Source: Lacisediminihabitans sp040549465
Lineage (GTDB): Bacteria; Actinomycetota; Actinomycetes; Actinomycetales; Microbacteriaceae
Direction of reading: 5' to 3'
Length of the DNA stretch: 64,000 bases
NCBI RefSeq assembly: GCF_040549465.1
Contig: NZ_JBEPTL010000006.1
Span: forward strand, 62,001-126,000
Part shown: positions 23,644 through 32,273 of the stretch, in pieces
Numbering within the stretch: position 1 is the first letter of the stretch
Layout of the letters: every line of letters starts with the position of its first letter
Program-made: the position numbers and the translations under genes
Notes under the pieces: model-generated
Told to the model about the DNA's origin: nothing
Database searches by the model: none
Seen by the model: only the letters and a program-made list of their open reading frames with translations

Positions 23644-25814
23644 CGGCTGACTCCGACGCGCTTTCTCTGGCTGATCCGTCGCATCAGAACATTCTGCATG
23701 TCCTGCAGCGGTGAACCATCATCGGCGCGGTGGTGGCGGGTCCAGCCGCCATCACCGTCGAGCTTCCACGAGGAGGTCTCCTCCGACATGGCGAGGTCGA
23801 ACATTTCGTCGATCTCGCGCAGGTGGTCGAGGCTGGTGAGCCGCACTAGCGCCTCAACGCGGCGGTCCAGGTTGCGGTGCATCATGTCGGCGCTGCCGAT
23901 ATAGACCTGCGGGTCGCCGTTATTCACGAAGGAGAAGATTCGCGAGTGCTCGAGGTAGCGGCCGAGGATGGAGCGCACCCTGATGTTCTCGCTCAACCCT
24001 TCGACGCCGGGTTTCAGCACGCAGATGCCGCGTACGACGAGTTCGACAGGGACGCCGTCCTCGCTGGCGCGGTAGAGGGCATCGATGATCGCCTCATCCA
24101 CGATCGAGTTGAGCTTGATCCGGATGCCGGAGGGCAGTCCGTTCTGGGCGTTCTCAGCCTCGGTCCTGATGCGCTTGAGCAGGCCCTTACGCAGGTGCAG
24201 CGGGGCCACGAGAAGGCGCTTGAATTTCTTCTCGATGGCATACCCCGACAGCTCGTTGAACAGTCGGGTGAGGTCTTTGCCGACGGTTCCACTCGCGGTC
24301 AGCAGTCCGAGATCTTCGTAGATACGGCTGGTTTTAGGGTTGTAGTTTCCCGTGCCGATGTGGCTGTAATGCTTGAGCACTCCCCCCTCCTGGCGGATCA
24401 CCAGCGCCAGCTTGCAGTGGGTCTTCAGCCCCACCAGCCCGTAGACCACGTGCACGCCGGCCTTCTCGAGCTTGCGAGCCCAGCTGATGTTCGCCGACTC
24501 GTCGAAGCGCGCCTTGATTTCCACGAGAGCCAGCACCTGCTTGCCCGCTTCGGCTGCCGCAATAAGCGCCTCGACGATGGGGCTGTCGCCGGAGGTGCGG
24601 TACAGGGTCTGTTTGATGGCCAGCACGTTCGGGTCGGCGGCGGCCTGTTCGAGGAAGGCCTGCACGCTCGTGGCGAAGGACTCGTAGGGGTGGTGGAGCA
24701 GGATGTCCTGCCTGGCGATTGAACCGAAGATATCGGGTGCCGCATTGGGTTCGGTTGGCATGAGACTGACGCTCGTCGTCGGAACATGCTTGCCGTACTT
24801 GAGGCGTGGGCGGTCGATCTTGTACATCTCGAACAGGCCGCCGAGGTCGAGCGGGGCGGGCAGGCGATAGACCTCCTGCTCGGTGATGTCGAGTTCGCGC
24901 ACCAACAGGCTCAGTGTGAGGTCGTCCATGTCGTCGGTGATCTCGAGGCGGATGGGCGGGCCGAAACGCCGGCGAAGCAATTCGCGCTCGAGAGTCTGGA
25001 TGAGATTCTCCGACTCGTCTTCCTCGACCTCGACATCCTCATTGCGGGTCACCCGAAACTCGTGGTGATCGAGCACCTCCATGCCGGGAAAGAGGTCGCC
25101 GAGGTGATTGGAGATGAGGTCTTCGAGAGGGATGAAGCGCTGCTGGCCGCTGCCGTCATCCGGAAGCAGCACGAAACGTGGCAGCATCGGCGGAACCTTG
25201 AGACGGGCGAACTCCTCCTTGCCGATCCTGGGGTTGCGCACCCGGATAGACAGGTTGAGTGAGAGCCCGGAGATGTACGGAAAGGGATGCGCCGGGTCCA
25301 CCGCAAGCGGCATCAGCACCGGGAAGATCTGGGTGGAGAAGATCTCGTCGAGTGATTCGCGATCGGCCGGACCGAGGTCCGCCCAGGTCTCCACATGGAT
25401 GCCCGCCTCGTCCAGGTCGGGCTTGACCAGGTCGCGGAAGGCCGCGGCATGGCGTGCCTGCAGTTCGTGAGCGCGGTCCTGGATCACCGCGAGCACCTCG
25501 GTGGGTGCGGTGCCGACATTGGTCGGTACGGCAAGTCCGGTGAGGATGCGGCGCTTGAGTCCCGCGATGCGCACCATGAAGAACTCGTCGAGATTACTGG
25601 CGAAGATCGCGAGGAAGTTCGCTCGCTCGAGCAGCGGTAACTCAGGGTCCTCGGCGAGTTCGAGAACGCGGGTGTTGAAGGCCAGCCAGCTCAGTTCGCG
25701 GTCGAGGTAACGCTCGGGCGGGAGCGTACCGTCATCCACCCAACTCGAGTCGTAGTCGTCGTCGAGGCTGTCGGTGGCGAGCCCCGCATCGCTCAGATAG
25801 GTCTCGCTGTCCAT
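23640..25814 (-). CDS. ppk1: Polyphosphate kinase
   Basis: PPK1, which makes polyphosphate from ATP reversibly. The N-terminal domain starts PERYLDRELSWLAFNTRVLE, and NFLAIFASNLDEFFMVRIAG follows. The phosphorylated histidine lies in GLKTHCKLALVIR, and the second conserved histidine in HYSHIGTGNYN. About 725 aa is typical. The start is uncertain: ATG at 25814, GTG at 25835 and ATG at 25889 are in frame, and the first 40 residues are acidic and variable. A long stem-loop lies just upstream. Placement with mutT1, pst and phoU forms a phosphate cluster. Confidence 0.93.
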   Translation of the reverse strand: MDSETYLSDAGLATDSLDDDYDSSWVDDGTLPPERYLDRELSWLAFNTRVLELAEDPELPLLERANFLAIFASNLDEFFMVRIAGLKRRILTGLAVPTNVGTAPTEVLAVIQDRAHELQARHAAAFRDLVKPDLDEAGIHVETWADLGPADRESLDEIFSTQIFPVLMPLAVDPAHPFPYISGLSLNLSIRVRNPRIGKEEFARLKVPPMLPRFVLLPDDGSGQQRFIPLEDLISNHLGDLFPGMEVLDHHEFRVTRNEDVEVEEDESENLIQTLERELLRRRFGPPIRLEITDDMDDLTLSLLVRELDITEQEVYRLPAPLDLGGLFEMYKIDRPRLKYGKHVPTTSVSLMPTEPNAAPDIFGSIARQDILLHHPYESFATSVQAFLEQAAADPNVLAIKQTLYRTSGDSPIVEALIAAAEAGKQVLALVEIKARFDESANISWARKLEKAGVHVVYGLVGLKTHCKLALVIRQEGGVLKHYSHIGTGNYNPKTSRIYEDLGLLTASGTVGKDLTRLFNELSGYAIEKKFKRLLVAPLHLRKGLLKRIRTEAENAQNGLPSGIRIKLNSIVDEAIIDALYRASEDGVPVELVVRGICVLKPGVEGLSENIRVRSILGRYLEHSRIFSFVNNGDPQVYIGSADMMHRNLDRRVEALVRLTSLDHLREIDEMFDLAMSEETSSWKLDGDGGWTRHHRADDGSPLQDMQNVLMRRISQRKRVGVSR

Positions 25815-25889
25815 CTCCTCATCATCCCACTTCACTCTTCGTGAGTATCGCGAGTGATGTGAACGCGGGGTAAACGCGACTCGAGCCAT

Positions 25890-25972
25890 AGCGCTGTCCG
25901 ATCGGCGCAGCGCTGCTGCTTTTTCGGCAGCGCTGCGCCGATCCGACAGCGCTGCGCCGATCCGACAGCGCT
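25890..25972. repeat. Long stem-loop plus 19-bp tandem repeat
   Basis: Arms 25890-25916 and 25927-25953 are complementary over 27 bases with one mismatch; the loop includes five consecutive T residues. The unit AGCGCTGCGCCGATCCGAC then occurs twice in tandem (25929-25947, 25948-25966). It lies between mshD and ppk1, both on the minus strand, and may terminate or attenuate transcription. Confidence 0.75.
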
Positions 25973-25979
25973 CGTGAGA

Positions 25980-26798
25980 TCAGCGCGTGAGCGCGTACTG
26001 GATGTCGACCGAGTGGTCGACGAAGCCCAGGGAGCGGTAGAGCGTCACTGCGGCGACGTTGTCGGCCTCGACATACAGCGAGGCGGTGCGGATGCCGCGT
26101 TCCGCAAGCCGCGCGAAGCCGGCATCCATCAGCCGGCGCCCCAGCCCCTGCCTCTGCCGGTCGGGGTCGACGCCGACCACGTAGAACTCGCCACTGCGCT
26201 GATGGGGTCCGGCGACCTCGACCTTGAGCCAGCAGTAGCCGATCATCCGAGCACCGTCGCGGATCAGCAAGAAGTCGTCGCTGAGAAACCAATCCTCCGA
26301 CATCAGTTCGTCGAGGTCGGCGCGACTCACCGACCCCTGCTCAGGATGAAAGGCGAAGGCCTTCGCATTCAGGGCCAGCCAGGCATCCTCGTCCCTGCCT
26401 GGCTGAAAATGATCACTTGCGATCGGAGCGACGACGGGCACAGGCATGCGCAGCTGCAGCAGCTCCCGCATCGATTCGAGGCGATGGCTGGCCGCCAGGG
26501 CACGGGCGGCCGGGTGATCTCCATGGGCCCAGATACGGAGTTCGCCGGTGGCCTCGGCAATGATTCGTTCGAGCAGTGCCGTTCCGTGACCGTGTCGCCG
26601 GTCGGCTGGAGCCACGACCAACTCTGCTTCGGTGGGGGAGACGATCGCCGCGGCGGCATCCCCGATCAGCAGCGCTTGGCGAGCGCCCGTGCGCAGGTCG
26701 ACGAGACTCTGGTCGGAGAACGGCGGCTGGCCGTCTGCGGCACGCGCCGCCTCGGCGATGCGCAGCACGAGCGCCAGGTCAGGAGTTGACGGAGGCAA
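25980..26798 (-). CDS. mshD: Mycothiol synthase
   Basis: Last enzyme of mycothiol synthesis, acetylating Cys-GlcN-Ins with acetyl-CoA. It has two GNAT domains: a degenerate N-terminal one (VVAPADRRHGHGTALLERII near residue 62) and an active C-terminal one with VVGVDPDRQRQGLGRRLMD near 200. The 272-residue length is a little shorter than the mycobacterial enzyme. The TTG start overlaps the end of glnR by 20 bases; a GTG ten codons further in is an alternative. The glnR-mshD order is conserved in actinobacteria. Confidence 0.87.
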   Translation of the reverse strand: MPPSTPDLALVLRIAEAARAADGQPPFSDQSLVDLRTGARQALLIGDAAAAIVSPTEAELVVAPADRRHGHGTALLERIIAEATGELRIWAHGDHPAARALAASHRLESMRELLQLRMPVPVVAPIASDHFQPGRDEDAWLALNAKAFAFHPEQGSVSRADLDELMSEDWFLSDDFLLIRDGARMIGYCWLKVEVAGPHQRSGEFYVVGVDPDRQRQGLGRRLMDAGFARLAERGIRTASLYVEADNVAAVTLYRSLGFVDHSVDIQYALTR

Positions 26799-27468
26799 GT
26801 CGTTCGGTGTCGTCTTCGTAGACGTTGAAGCGGTAGCCGACGTTACGCACGGTACCGATCAGTGATTCGAGGTCGCCGAGCTTGGCGCGCAGGCGTCGCA
26901 CGTGCACGTCGACGGTTCGGGTGCCGCCGAAGTAGTCGTAGCCCCAGACCTCGCTCAGCAACTGCTCGCGAGTGAACACACGGGACGGATGCGTCGCCAG
27001 GAACCGCAGGAGCTCGAATTCTTTGAAGGTCAGATCCAGCGGGCGCCCGTGCACCTTGGCCGAATAGCTGGCCTCGTCGATGACGACGCCTGAGGCGTGG
27101 ATCTTGTTGCTGGTCTTGTCGAGCGCCTGGCGTCCGACGACCAGGCGGATGCGGGCGTCCACCTCGGCCGGTCCAGCCGTTTCGAGGATGACATCGTCGA
27201 TTCCCCAGTCCGCGCTCACGGCAGTGAGGCCGCCCTCGGTGAGGATCAACATCAGCGGAACGTTCACGCCGGTGGTGTTGAGAATCTTGCAGAGGGACTT
27301 CGCGCTGGCCAGATCCGTGCGTGCATCGACCAGTATCAGATCGCAGCTGGGCGCAGTGATGAGGGATGCCGGCTCAGCGGGGATCTGTCGAGTGCGGTGG
27401 CTGAGAAGCCCTAGCGCCGGTAAGACGTCGCTGTCGACGGCAGAAGTCAGGATCAATAGCTGCGCCAA
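26779..27468 (-). CDS. glnR: Nitrogen response regulator GlnR
   Basis: OmpR-type regulator of nitrogen metabolism, 229 aa. The TTG at 27468 is chosen because GGAGG lies five bases upstream and yields the typical AQLLILTSAV start. The atypical receiver keeps the aspartate in CDLILVDAR (D48) but lacks the usual acidic pair at its N-terminus, as in other GlnR proteins that function without a cognate kinase. The winged helix reads LTFKEFELLRFLATHPSRVF to GTVRNVGYRFN. Position next to mshD supports the assignment. Confidence 0.87.
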   Translation of the reverse strand: MAQLLILTSAVDSDVLPALGLLSHRTRQIPAEPASLITAPSCDLILVDARTDLASAKSLCKILNTTGVNVPLMLILTEGGLTAVSADWGIDDVILETAGPAEVDARIRLVVGRQALDKTSNKIHASGVVIDEASYSAKVHGRPLDLTFKEFELLRFLATHPSRVFTREQLLSEVWGYDYFGGTRTVDVHVRRLRAKLGDLESLIGTVRNVGYRFNVYEDDTERLASVNS

Positions 27469-27529
27469 CGGGTCCTCCAAGTGCCAGACCACAGTCTAAA
27501 GGCACTTTCAGCGGCTGTTCGGCGCGAGG

Positions 27530-27835
27530 GTGCAAGATGGGTGGGTGACCATCGACCAGCCGGCCCAACGTCTGGCCCTCCGCAGCGTGGTTCCGGTGTG
27601 GATTCTCGTCGTGCTCGGGGCAGTGTTCATCGGCGTCATCGTGCCGACCGGGCAGTATCTCACCTGGGTGCCGATCGTGCTCGTCGGCGCGGCCATCGTT
27701 ACCTTCTGCATCCAGCTCTCGCTCGATCGTAAAGAGGGACTCGTCAACCGGATGATGGCGAGCCTCGGAGGTTCCGTCGTCATTCTCGCAATCGCCACCC
27801 TCACACTGGGCATTGTGCAGCTGACCTCGGCATAG
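27530..27835 (+). CDS. Small conserved membrane protein
   Basis: A protein of about 96-101 residues with three hydrophobic segments (VVPVWILVVLGAVFIGVIV, WVPIVLVGAAIVTFCIQL, LGGSVVILAIATLTLGIVQL). The start may be the ATG at 27530 or the GTG at 27545. It is divergent from glnR and is followed by a 36-codon hydrophobic gene. The family is common in Microbacteriaceae but uncharacterised. Confidence 0.72.
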   Translation: MQDGWVTIDQPAQRLALRSVVPVWILVVLGAVFIGVIVPTGQYLTWVPIVLVGAAIVTFCIQLSLDRKEGLVNRMMASLGGSVVILAIATLTLGIVQLTSA

Positions 27836-27844
27836 AATCGAACC

Positions 27845-27955
27845 ATGTACCTCGGTCTGGAACTGTTCTTCATCGGCCTGCTCGTGTTGGCCACACTGGC
27901 GATCGCCTATGTCTCCGTCGTGGTTGTCTACAACCTCTTCCGCGGCCAGCGCTGA
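27845..27955 (+). CDS. 36-aa single-pass membrane microprotein
   Basis: A very short gene, MYLGLELFFIGLLVLATLAI then AYVSVVVVYNLFRGQR, consisting of one membrane helix and a basic tail. It starts ten bases after the previous stop and precedes the nitrobindin gene. Hydrophobicity and a clean tail argue for a real peptide, but there is no strong ribosome-binding site. Confidence 0.5.
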   Translation: MYLGLELFFIGLLVLATLAIAYVSVVVVYNLFRGQR

Positions 27956-27983
27956 TCGCCGTCTCTCATGACAGGGCGCGCTC

Positions 27984-28580
27984 ATGATCGAGCTTGACGC
28001 CAACCTTCCGGCCGAGCTCGTTCCCCTCTCCTGGCTCATCGGGGTCTGGGAAGGCACCGGCGTGGTCAATTACGAGGTCAGCGAAGAAACCCGCAACTAT
28101 GAGTTCGGCCATCGCCTGAGCTTCAGCCACGACGGCCTTCCGCATCTCAACTACACCTCGTACACCTGGCTGCTGGATGAGAACCTCACCCCGCTCGCCA
28201 CCGAGACGGGATACTGGCGGCTCAGTCGCAACGCGACCGACGGCGATCCAGGCCCCGGTCTCCTACCCGGCGTCGGCGTGCAGCCTTTCACGACGGCCCG
28301 CTCGGTGGAAACCCTGCGCAACGCGTCGGACGGTTTCGACATCGAAGTCTCGATCCTGCATCCGGGCGGGGTCAGCGAACTCTACGTGGGGCAGGTCAAG
28401 GGTCCCCGCATCGACCTGGCGACGGATGCCGTGATGCGCTCCGTCACCTCGAAGGAGCACACCGCGTCCACACGCATCTACGGCCTCGTCGAGAACCACC
28501 TGCTCTGGGCATGGGATATCGCGGCGCTCGGCCAGGAACTCGCGACCCATGCATCCGGTCGGCTGGCACGCCTTGAGTGA
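27984..28580 (+). CDS. Nitrobindin-like heme-binding protein
   Basis: A 198-residue FABP-like beta-barrel of the nitrobindin (DUF1794/THAP4-like) family. The diagnostic GVWEGTG motif is at residues 20-26 and HTASTRIYGLVENHLLWAWD lies near the C-terminus, containing a candidate heme-ligand histidine. Family members bind ferric heme and isomerise peroxynitrite to nitrate. The 3' end overlaps the YgfZ-like gene, a pairing I recall as conserved in actinobacteria. Confidence 0.87.
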   Translation: MIELDANLPAELVPLSWLIGVWEGTGVVNYEVSEETRNYEFGHRLSFSHDGLPHLNYTSYTWLLDENLTPLATETGYWRLSRNATDGDPGPGLLPGVGVQPFTTARSVETLRNASDGFDIEVSILHPGGVSELYVGQVKGPRIDLATDAVMRSVTSKEHTASTRIYGLVENHLLWAWDIAALGQELATHASGRLARLE

Positions 28581-29655
28581 CTTCCTGGCGCGACCTGGCG
28601 CGGTCGAAGCAGCCGACGGCGATGCCGGAGTCGCGGCCCACTACGGCAACCCGCTTGCCGAACAGCGCGCGTTGGCCGCCGGTGACGCGATCGTGGATCT
28701 CTCGCACCGTGCCGTGCTCACCATCACGGGCGCCGACCGCCTGACCTGGATCGATTCGCTCACCAGCCAGAGCGTCGCCGGGTTGGCACCGGGGGAGTCG
28801 AGCGAGACACTGCTGCTCGATCCGACCGGTCGGCTCGAGTACGCGGTTCGCCTCGTCGACGACGGTGTCACCCTCTGGCTCCTTGTCGAACGGGATGAGG
28901 CCCCCGGTCTCTTCGCCTGGCTCGGAAAGATGCGCTTCATGCTGCGCGTGGAACTCGCTGATCGCACGGAGGATTTCGCGACGATCGGCACTCTCGGCTC
29001 CCCAGAGCTTCCCGTCGCCTCACCGAACGGCGTTCCGCTGGTCTGGCACGACCCGTGGGTCTCCGTCGTTCCCGGTGGCCACCAGTATGCGCAGATTGCC
29101 GATCACCCGTCGGCCGGTTGGACTTACAGCGAGGTGCTGATCACCCGCAACGACCTGACCGGCGTCGATCTGTCTCTCGCCGGCATCCTGGCGCTCGAGG
29201 CTCTGCGTATCGAGGCCTGGCGCCCGCGGTTTGCCACGGAGGTCGACGAGAAGTCGATCCCGCACGAGCTGGACTGGCTGCGGTCTGCTGTTCATCTCAG
29301 CAAGGGCTGCTATCGCGGTCAGGAGACGGTAGCCAAGGTCCACAACCTCGGGCATCCGCCGCGACGACTTGTCATGCTGCACCTCGACGGGTCGGATGCC
29401 GTGCTGCCGAAGCAGGGCGACGAAGTGGTTCTCGGCGACACGGTCGTGGGTCTCGTGACGTCCGTTGCCCTGCACTTCGAGCTCGGACCGATCGCGCTGG
29501 CGGTGATCAAGCGCTCCACCGACCCCTCCGCTGAACTCGCTGTTCGTGCCGAGGGAATCCTTGTTCCAGCTGCCCAGGAGATCGTCGTGCCGCCGGATGC
29601 CGGCGCCGCGGCCAACGTGCCGCGCCTGCCTCGATTGGGCGCAGTCAAGCGCTAG
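28549..29655 (+). CDS. YgfZ/GcvT-like folate-binding protein
   Basis: A 368-residue protein of the YgfZ family, which helps iron-sulfur enzymes using tetrahydrofolate. The diagnostic motif is KGCYRGQE near residue 255, and the GcvT fold begins DAIVDLSHRAVLTITGADRL. The start may be the ATG at 28549 (AGGAA ten bases upstream) or a TTG at 28573 that overlaps the nitrobindin stop. A long stem-loop follows its stop. Confidence 0.86.
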   Translation: MHPVGWHALSDFLARPGAVEAADGDAGVAAHYGNPLAEQRALAAGDAIVDLSHRAVLTITGADRLTWIDSLTSQSVAGLAPGESSETLLLDPTGRLEYAVRLVDDGVTLWLLVERDEAPGLFAWLGKMRFMLRVELADRTEDFATIGTLGSPELPVASPNGVPLVWHDPWVSVVPGGHQYAQIADHPSAGWTYSEVLITRNDLTGVDLSLAGILALEALRIEAWRPRFATEVDEKSIPHELDWLRSAVHLSKGCYRGQETVAKVHNLGHPPRRLVMLHLDGSDAVLPKQGDEVVLGDTVVGLVTSVALHFELGPIALAVIKRSTDPSAELAVRAEGILVPAAQEIVVPPDAGAAANVPRLPRLGAVKR

Positions 29656-29672
29656 TGGCGCTCCTCCGAGTG

Positions 29673-29734
29673 GCCGACTTGGTGGTTGTGGCGACCTCGT
29701 CCGACGCTCAAGTCGCCACAACTACCAAGTCGGC
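29673..29734. terminator. Long stem-loop between convergent genes
   Basis: Arms GCCGACTTGGTGGTTGTGGC.. (29673-29695) and 29712-29734 pair over 23 bases with one G-T wobble and a 16-base loop. The right arm lies inside the 3' end of the methyltransferase gene. Likely a bidirectional terminator. Confidence 0.75.
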
Positions 29735-30549
29735 GAAGCGGCGGTTCCCCAGTCGAATCCGGTGGGCGCTATCGCGGGCCAGGCGATGGTGAGTTCGCCG
29801 AGCTTCCAGCGTGAGCGGCCGCCGAGCACCGGCCAGCCTTCCGCCGCGAGGCCCTGCGCGGTCGCGATCCAGCGCTGCGACGGGCCGTAGACCGAGAGCG
29901 GGGAGTTCAGCTGCCAGTGCCGGTCGAGGTCGAGCAGGAATGCGTGGATCTTCTCGCCTGGCACATTCCGGTGGATGAGTAACTTGGGCAGCCGTTCCGC
30001 CACCAGGGACGGCCCTGTTTTGTCAGCAATCGAGCCGAGGTCGGCGAGGCGGAGGCTGAGCGTGAGGGTTTGCGGGCCTTCTGCCGTGACATCCACCCAG
30101 CTGGCGACGCGGCCGACCTCGTTGCAGGTGCCTTCGACCAGCACGCCACCGGGCTCGAGCCGCGCGACCATGCGCTTCCAGGCGTCGAGCACTGCCGACT
30201 CGTCGTACTGGCGAAGCACATTGAGAGCACGGATGACCGTGGCAAGCCGACCCGGCGGCAACGGCACCTCGAACCCGCCAAGCCGGAAGCTCACGCCGGG
30301 CCTGGCCGATGCTGACGCCAGCTTCACTCGCGCCGGATCGATCTCGATGCCGATCACCTCGACATCGGGCCGCACGCGGCTGAGCCGTTGGTGCAACTCC
30401 AAGGGGGTTGTCGCCGAAGCGCCGTAGCCGAGGTCGACGACCAGGGGTGCAGGGGAGCGGCGGAGCACCGGAAGCTGCGCGATCCAACGGTCGATACGGC
30501 GCAACCTGTTGGTTCCGGTTGTTCCGCGGGTGATCGAGCCGATGGGCAT
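29722..30549 (-). CDS. Class I SAM-dependent methyltransferase
   Basis: A 275-residue methyltransferase-like protein. Motif I is LVVDLGYGASATTPLEL near residue 37, motif II VEVIGIEIDPARV near 60, and a later ARLEPGGVLVEGTCNEVGR segment corresponds to motif IV/V. The substrate is unknown. It is divergent from gpmA and convergent with the YgfZ-like gene. The C-terminal third (residues 200-275) lacks recognisable motifs. The last codons lie in a hairpin arm. Confidence 0.78.
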   Translation of the reverse strand: MPIGSITRGTTGTNRLRRIDRWIAQLPVLRRSPAPLVVDLGYGASATTPLELHQRLSRVRPDVEVIGIEIDPARVKLASASARPGVSFRLGGFEVPLPPGRLATVIRALNVLRQYDESAVLDAWKRMVARLEPGGVLVEGTCNEVGRVASWVDVTAEGPQTLTLSLRLADLGSIADKTGPSLVAERLPKLLIHRNVPGEKIHAFLLDLDRHWQLNSPLSVYGPSQRWIATAQGLAAEGWPVLGGRSRWKLGELTIAWPAIAPTGFDWGTAASPTW

Positions 30550-30574
30550 GACCCCAGTTAACTAGAGTTGGAGC

Positions 30575-31321
30575 ATGACTTACAGGCTTATCCTGCTGCG
30601 CCACGGCAACAGCGACTGGAACACGAAAAACCTCTTCACCGGCTGGGTTGACGTCGACCTGAGCGACCAGGGCCGCGCCGAAGCGCGACGGGCCGGCGAG
30701 CTGCTGGCGTCATCCGGCCTGCTGCCCGACATCCAGTACACGAGCGTGCTGAAGCGTGCCATCCACACCGCCGACATCGCTCTCGATGTCGCCGACCGCG
30801 ACTGGATCGACGTCAAGCGCAGCTGGCGCCTCAACGAGCGCCACTACGGCGCGCTGCAGGGCAAAGATAAGGCGCAGACCCTCGCGGAATTCGGCCAGGA
30901 GCAGTTCATGACCTGGCGTCGCTCCTTCGACGTTCCGCCGCCGCCGCTCGACGACGACAGCGAGTTCTCGCAGGCCCATGATGTGCGCTACGCCGACATC
31001 GACGGCGAGTTGCCGCGCACCGAATCCCTCAAACTCGTGATCGACAGGATGCTGCCCTATTGGGAGTCCGACATCAAGCTCGACCTCGCCGCGGGCAAGA
31101 CCGTGCTCGTCACCGCCCACGGCAACTCGCTGCGCGCGTTGGTCAAGCACCTCGACGGTATCTCGGATGCGGACATCGCCGAGCTAAACATCCCTACCGG
31201 CATCCCGTTGGTCTACGAGCTGGGCGCCGACTTCCTGCCGACGAAACCCGGCGAATACCTCGACCCTGATGCTGCTGCCGCCGGCGCTGCCGCCGTGGCC
31301 GCGCAGGGCAACAAGAGGTAG
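30575..31321 (+). CDS. gpmA: 2,3-bisphosphoglycerate-dependent phosphoglycerate mutase
   Basis: Glycolytic phosphoglycerate mutase, 248 aa, interconverting 3- and 2-phosphoglycerate. The phosphohistidine is in LILLRHGNSDWN at residues 5-16; LFTGWVDVDLSDQG, LNERHYGALQGKDKAQTL and the second histidine in VTAHGNSLRAL follow. The position beside phoU and senX3-regX3 is conserved in actinobacteria. A hairpin follows the stop. Confidence 0.95.
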   Translation: MTYRLILLRHGNSDWNTKNLFTGWVDVDLSDQGRAEARRAGELLASSGLLPDIQYTSVLKRAIHTADIALDVADRDWIDVKRSWRLNERHYGALQGKDKAQTLAEFGQEQFMTWRRSFDVPPPPLDDDSEFSQAHDVRYADIDGELPRTESLKLVIDRMLPYWESDIKLDLAAGKTVLVTAHGNSLRALVKHLDGISDADIAELNIPTGIPLVYELGADFLPTKPGEYLDPDAAAAGAAAVAAQGNKR

Positions 31322-31326
31322 CGCGA

Positions 31327-31390
31327 AAACGGGTCAATCCGGCCCATCCGGGTCACCGCATTGATCCACTTTGGCCGGATCGCCCCGTTT
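31327..31390. terminator. Stem-loop between gpmA and phoU
   Basis: AAACGGGTCAATCCGGCC (31327-31344) pairs with 31373-31390 with two mismatches; outer GCGC bases extend the stem. It lies between convergent genes and can serve both. Confidence 0.65.
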
Positions 31391-31454
31391 GTGCGCGAAT
31401 ATCTGTATAGCGAGTTGTGCGCGGATGATCGTAAAGCGGGCGTTTCGCGGGAAC

Positions 31455-32108
31455 TCAGGCGCCGACCGTAACCCAGTCGCCGGTAGCGAGGTACTGCACC
31501 TTCTTGGCGATGGACACCGCATGGTCGGCGAAACGCTCGTGGTAGCGGGAGGCAAGGGTCGAGTCGACGGTGTCGACGGCCGCGCCCTTCCAGGTCTCGC
31601 CGAGCACCTTATCGAAGACGCTGAGGTGCAGCGCGTCGATCTGGTCGTCGTCGTTGCGGATCTCCTCGGCGAGACGCACGTCCTCTGTGCGCAGCAGTTC
31701 GGTGAGTTTGTTGGCGATCTGTACGTCGAGGCGGCCGAGCTCGGAGAAGGTTCCGCGCAGTGATTTCGGCACCACCTTATCGGGGAAGCGGTAGCGGGCC
31801 AGCTGGGCGATGTGCTCGGCCATGTCGCCCATCCGCTCGAGTGACGCGCTGATGCGCAGTGCGCTCACGACGATGCGCAGGTCCCGAGCGACAGGCTGCT
31901 GTCGGGCGAGGATGTCGATGGCCAGTTCATCGAGTGCGATCGCCGCGTCGTCGATCTTCGCGTCGTCGTCGATCACAGTCTCGGCGAGCGAGACATTCGA
32001 CTGGTTGAAGGCGGTGGTCGCGTTCTCGATCGCGATCGCGACCAAGCCGGAGATCTCGACGAGGCGCTCCTGCACCTCTGCCAGTTCCTGCTGGAATACC
32101 TCGCGCAT
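31455..32108 (-). CDS. phoU: Phosphate signalling regulator PhoU
   Basis: A 217-residue protein of two tandem three-helix PhoU repeats (EFQQELAEVQERLVEISG-like start, metal-binding acidic stretches such as DDDAKIDDAAIALDE and NDDDQIDALHLSVF). PhoU restrains Pst transport and SenX3 signalling when phosphate is sufficient. It is divergent from senX3, and both promoters lie in the 165-base gap. Confidence 0.93.
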   Translation of the reverse strand: MREVFQQELAEVQERLVEISGLVAIAIENATTAFNQSNVSLAETVIDDDAKIDDAAIALDELAIDILARQQPVARDLRIVVSALRISASLERMGDMAEHIAQLARYRFPDKVVPKSLRGTFSELGRLDVQIANKLTELLRTEDVRLAEEIRNDDDQIDALHLSVFDKVLGETWKGAAVDTVDSTLASRYHERFADHAVSIAKKVQYLATGDWVTVGA

Positions 32109-32273
32109 CGTTCACGTCCCTTTCGCCGCGGGTGGTGTTGCCCGCACAGTTCAGGCCACACTGCTCCCCGCAGGTTAACAGTCGGTGATGGGCGCCTGAA
32201 CAACTCCCAAAGTACCGTCGGAGGTTACCGCTGCGCGCGGGTTTACTCCTGAGATGTAACTAATCTAGTCGCT

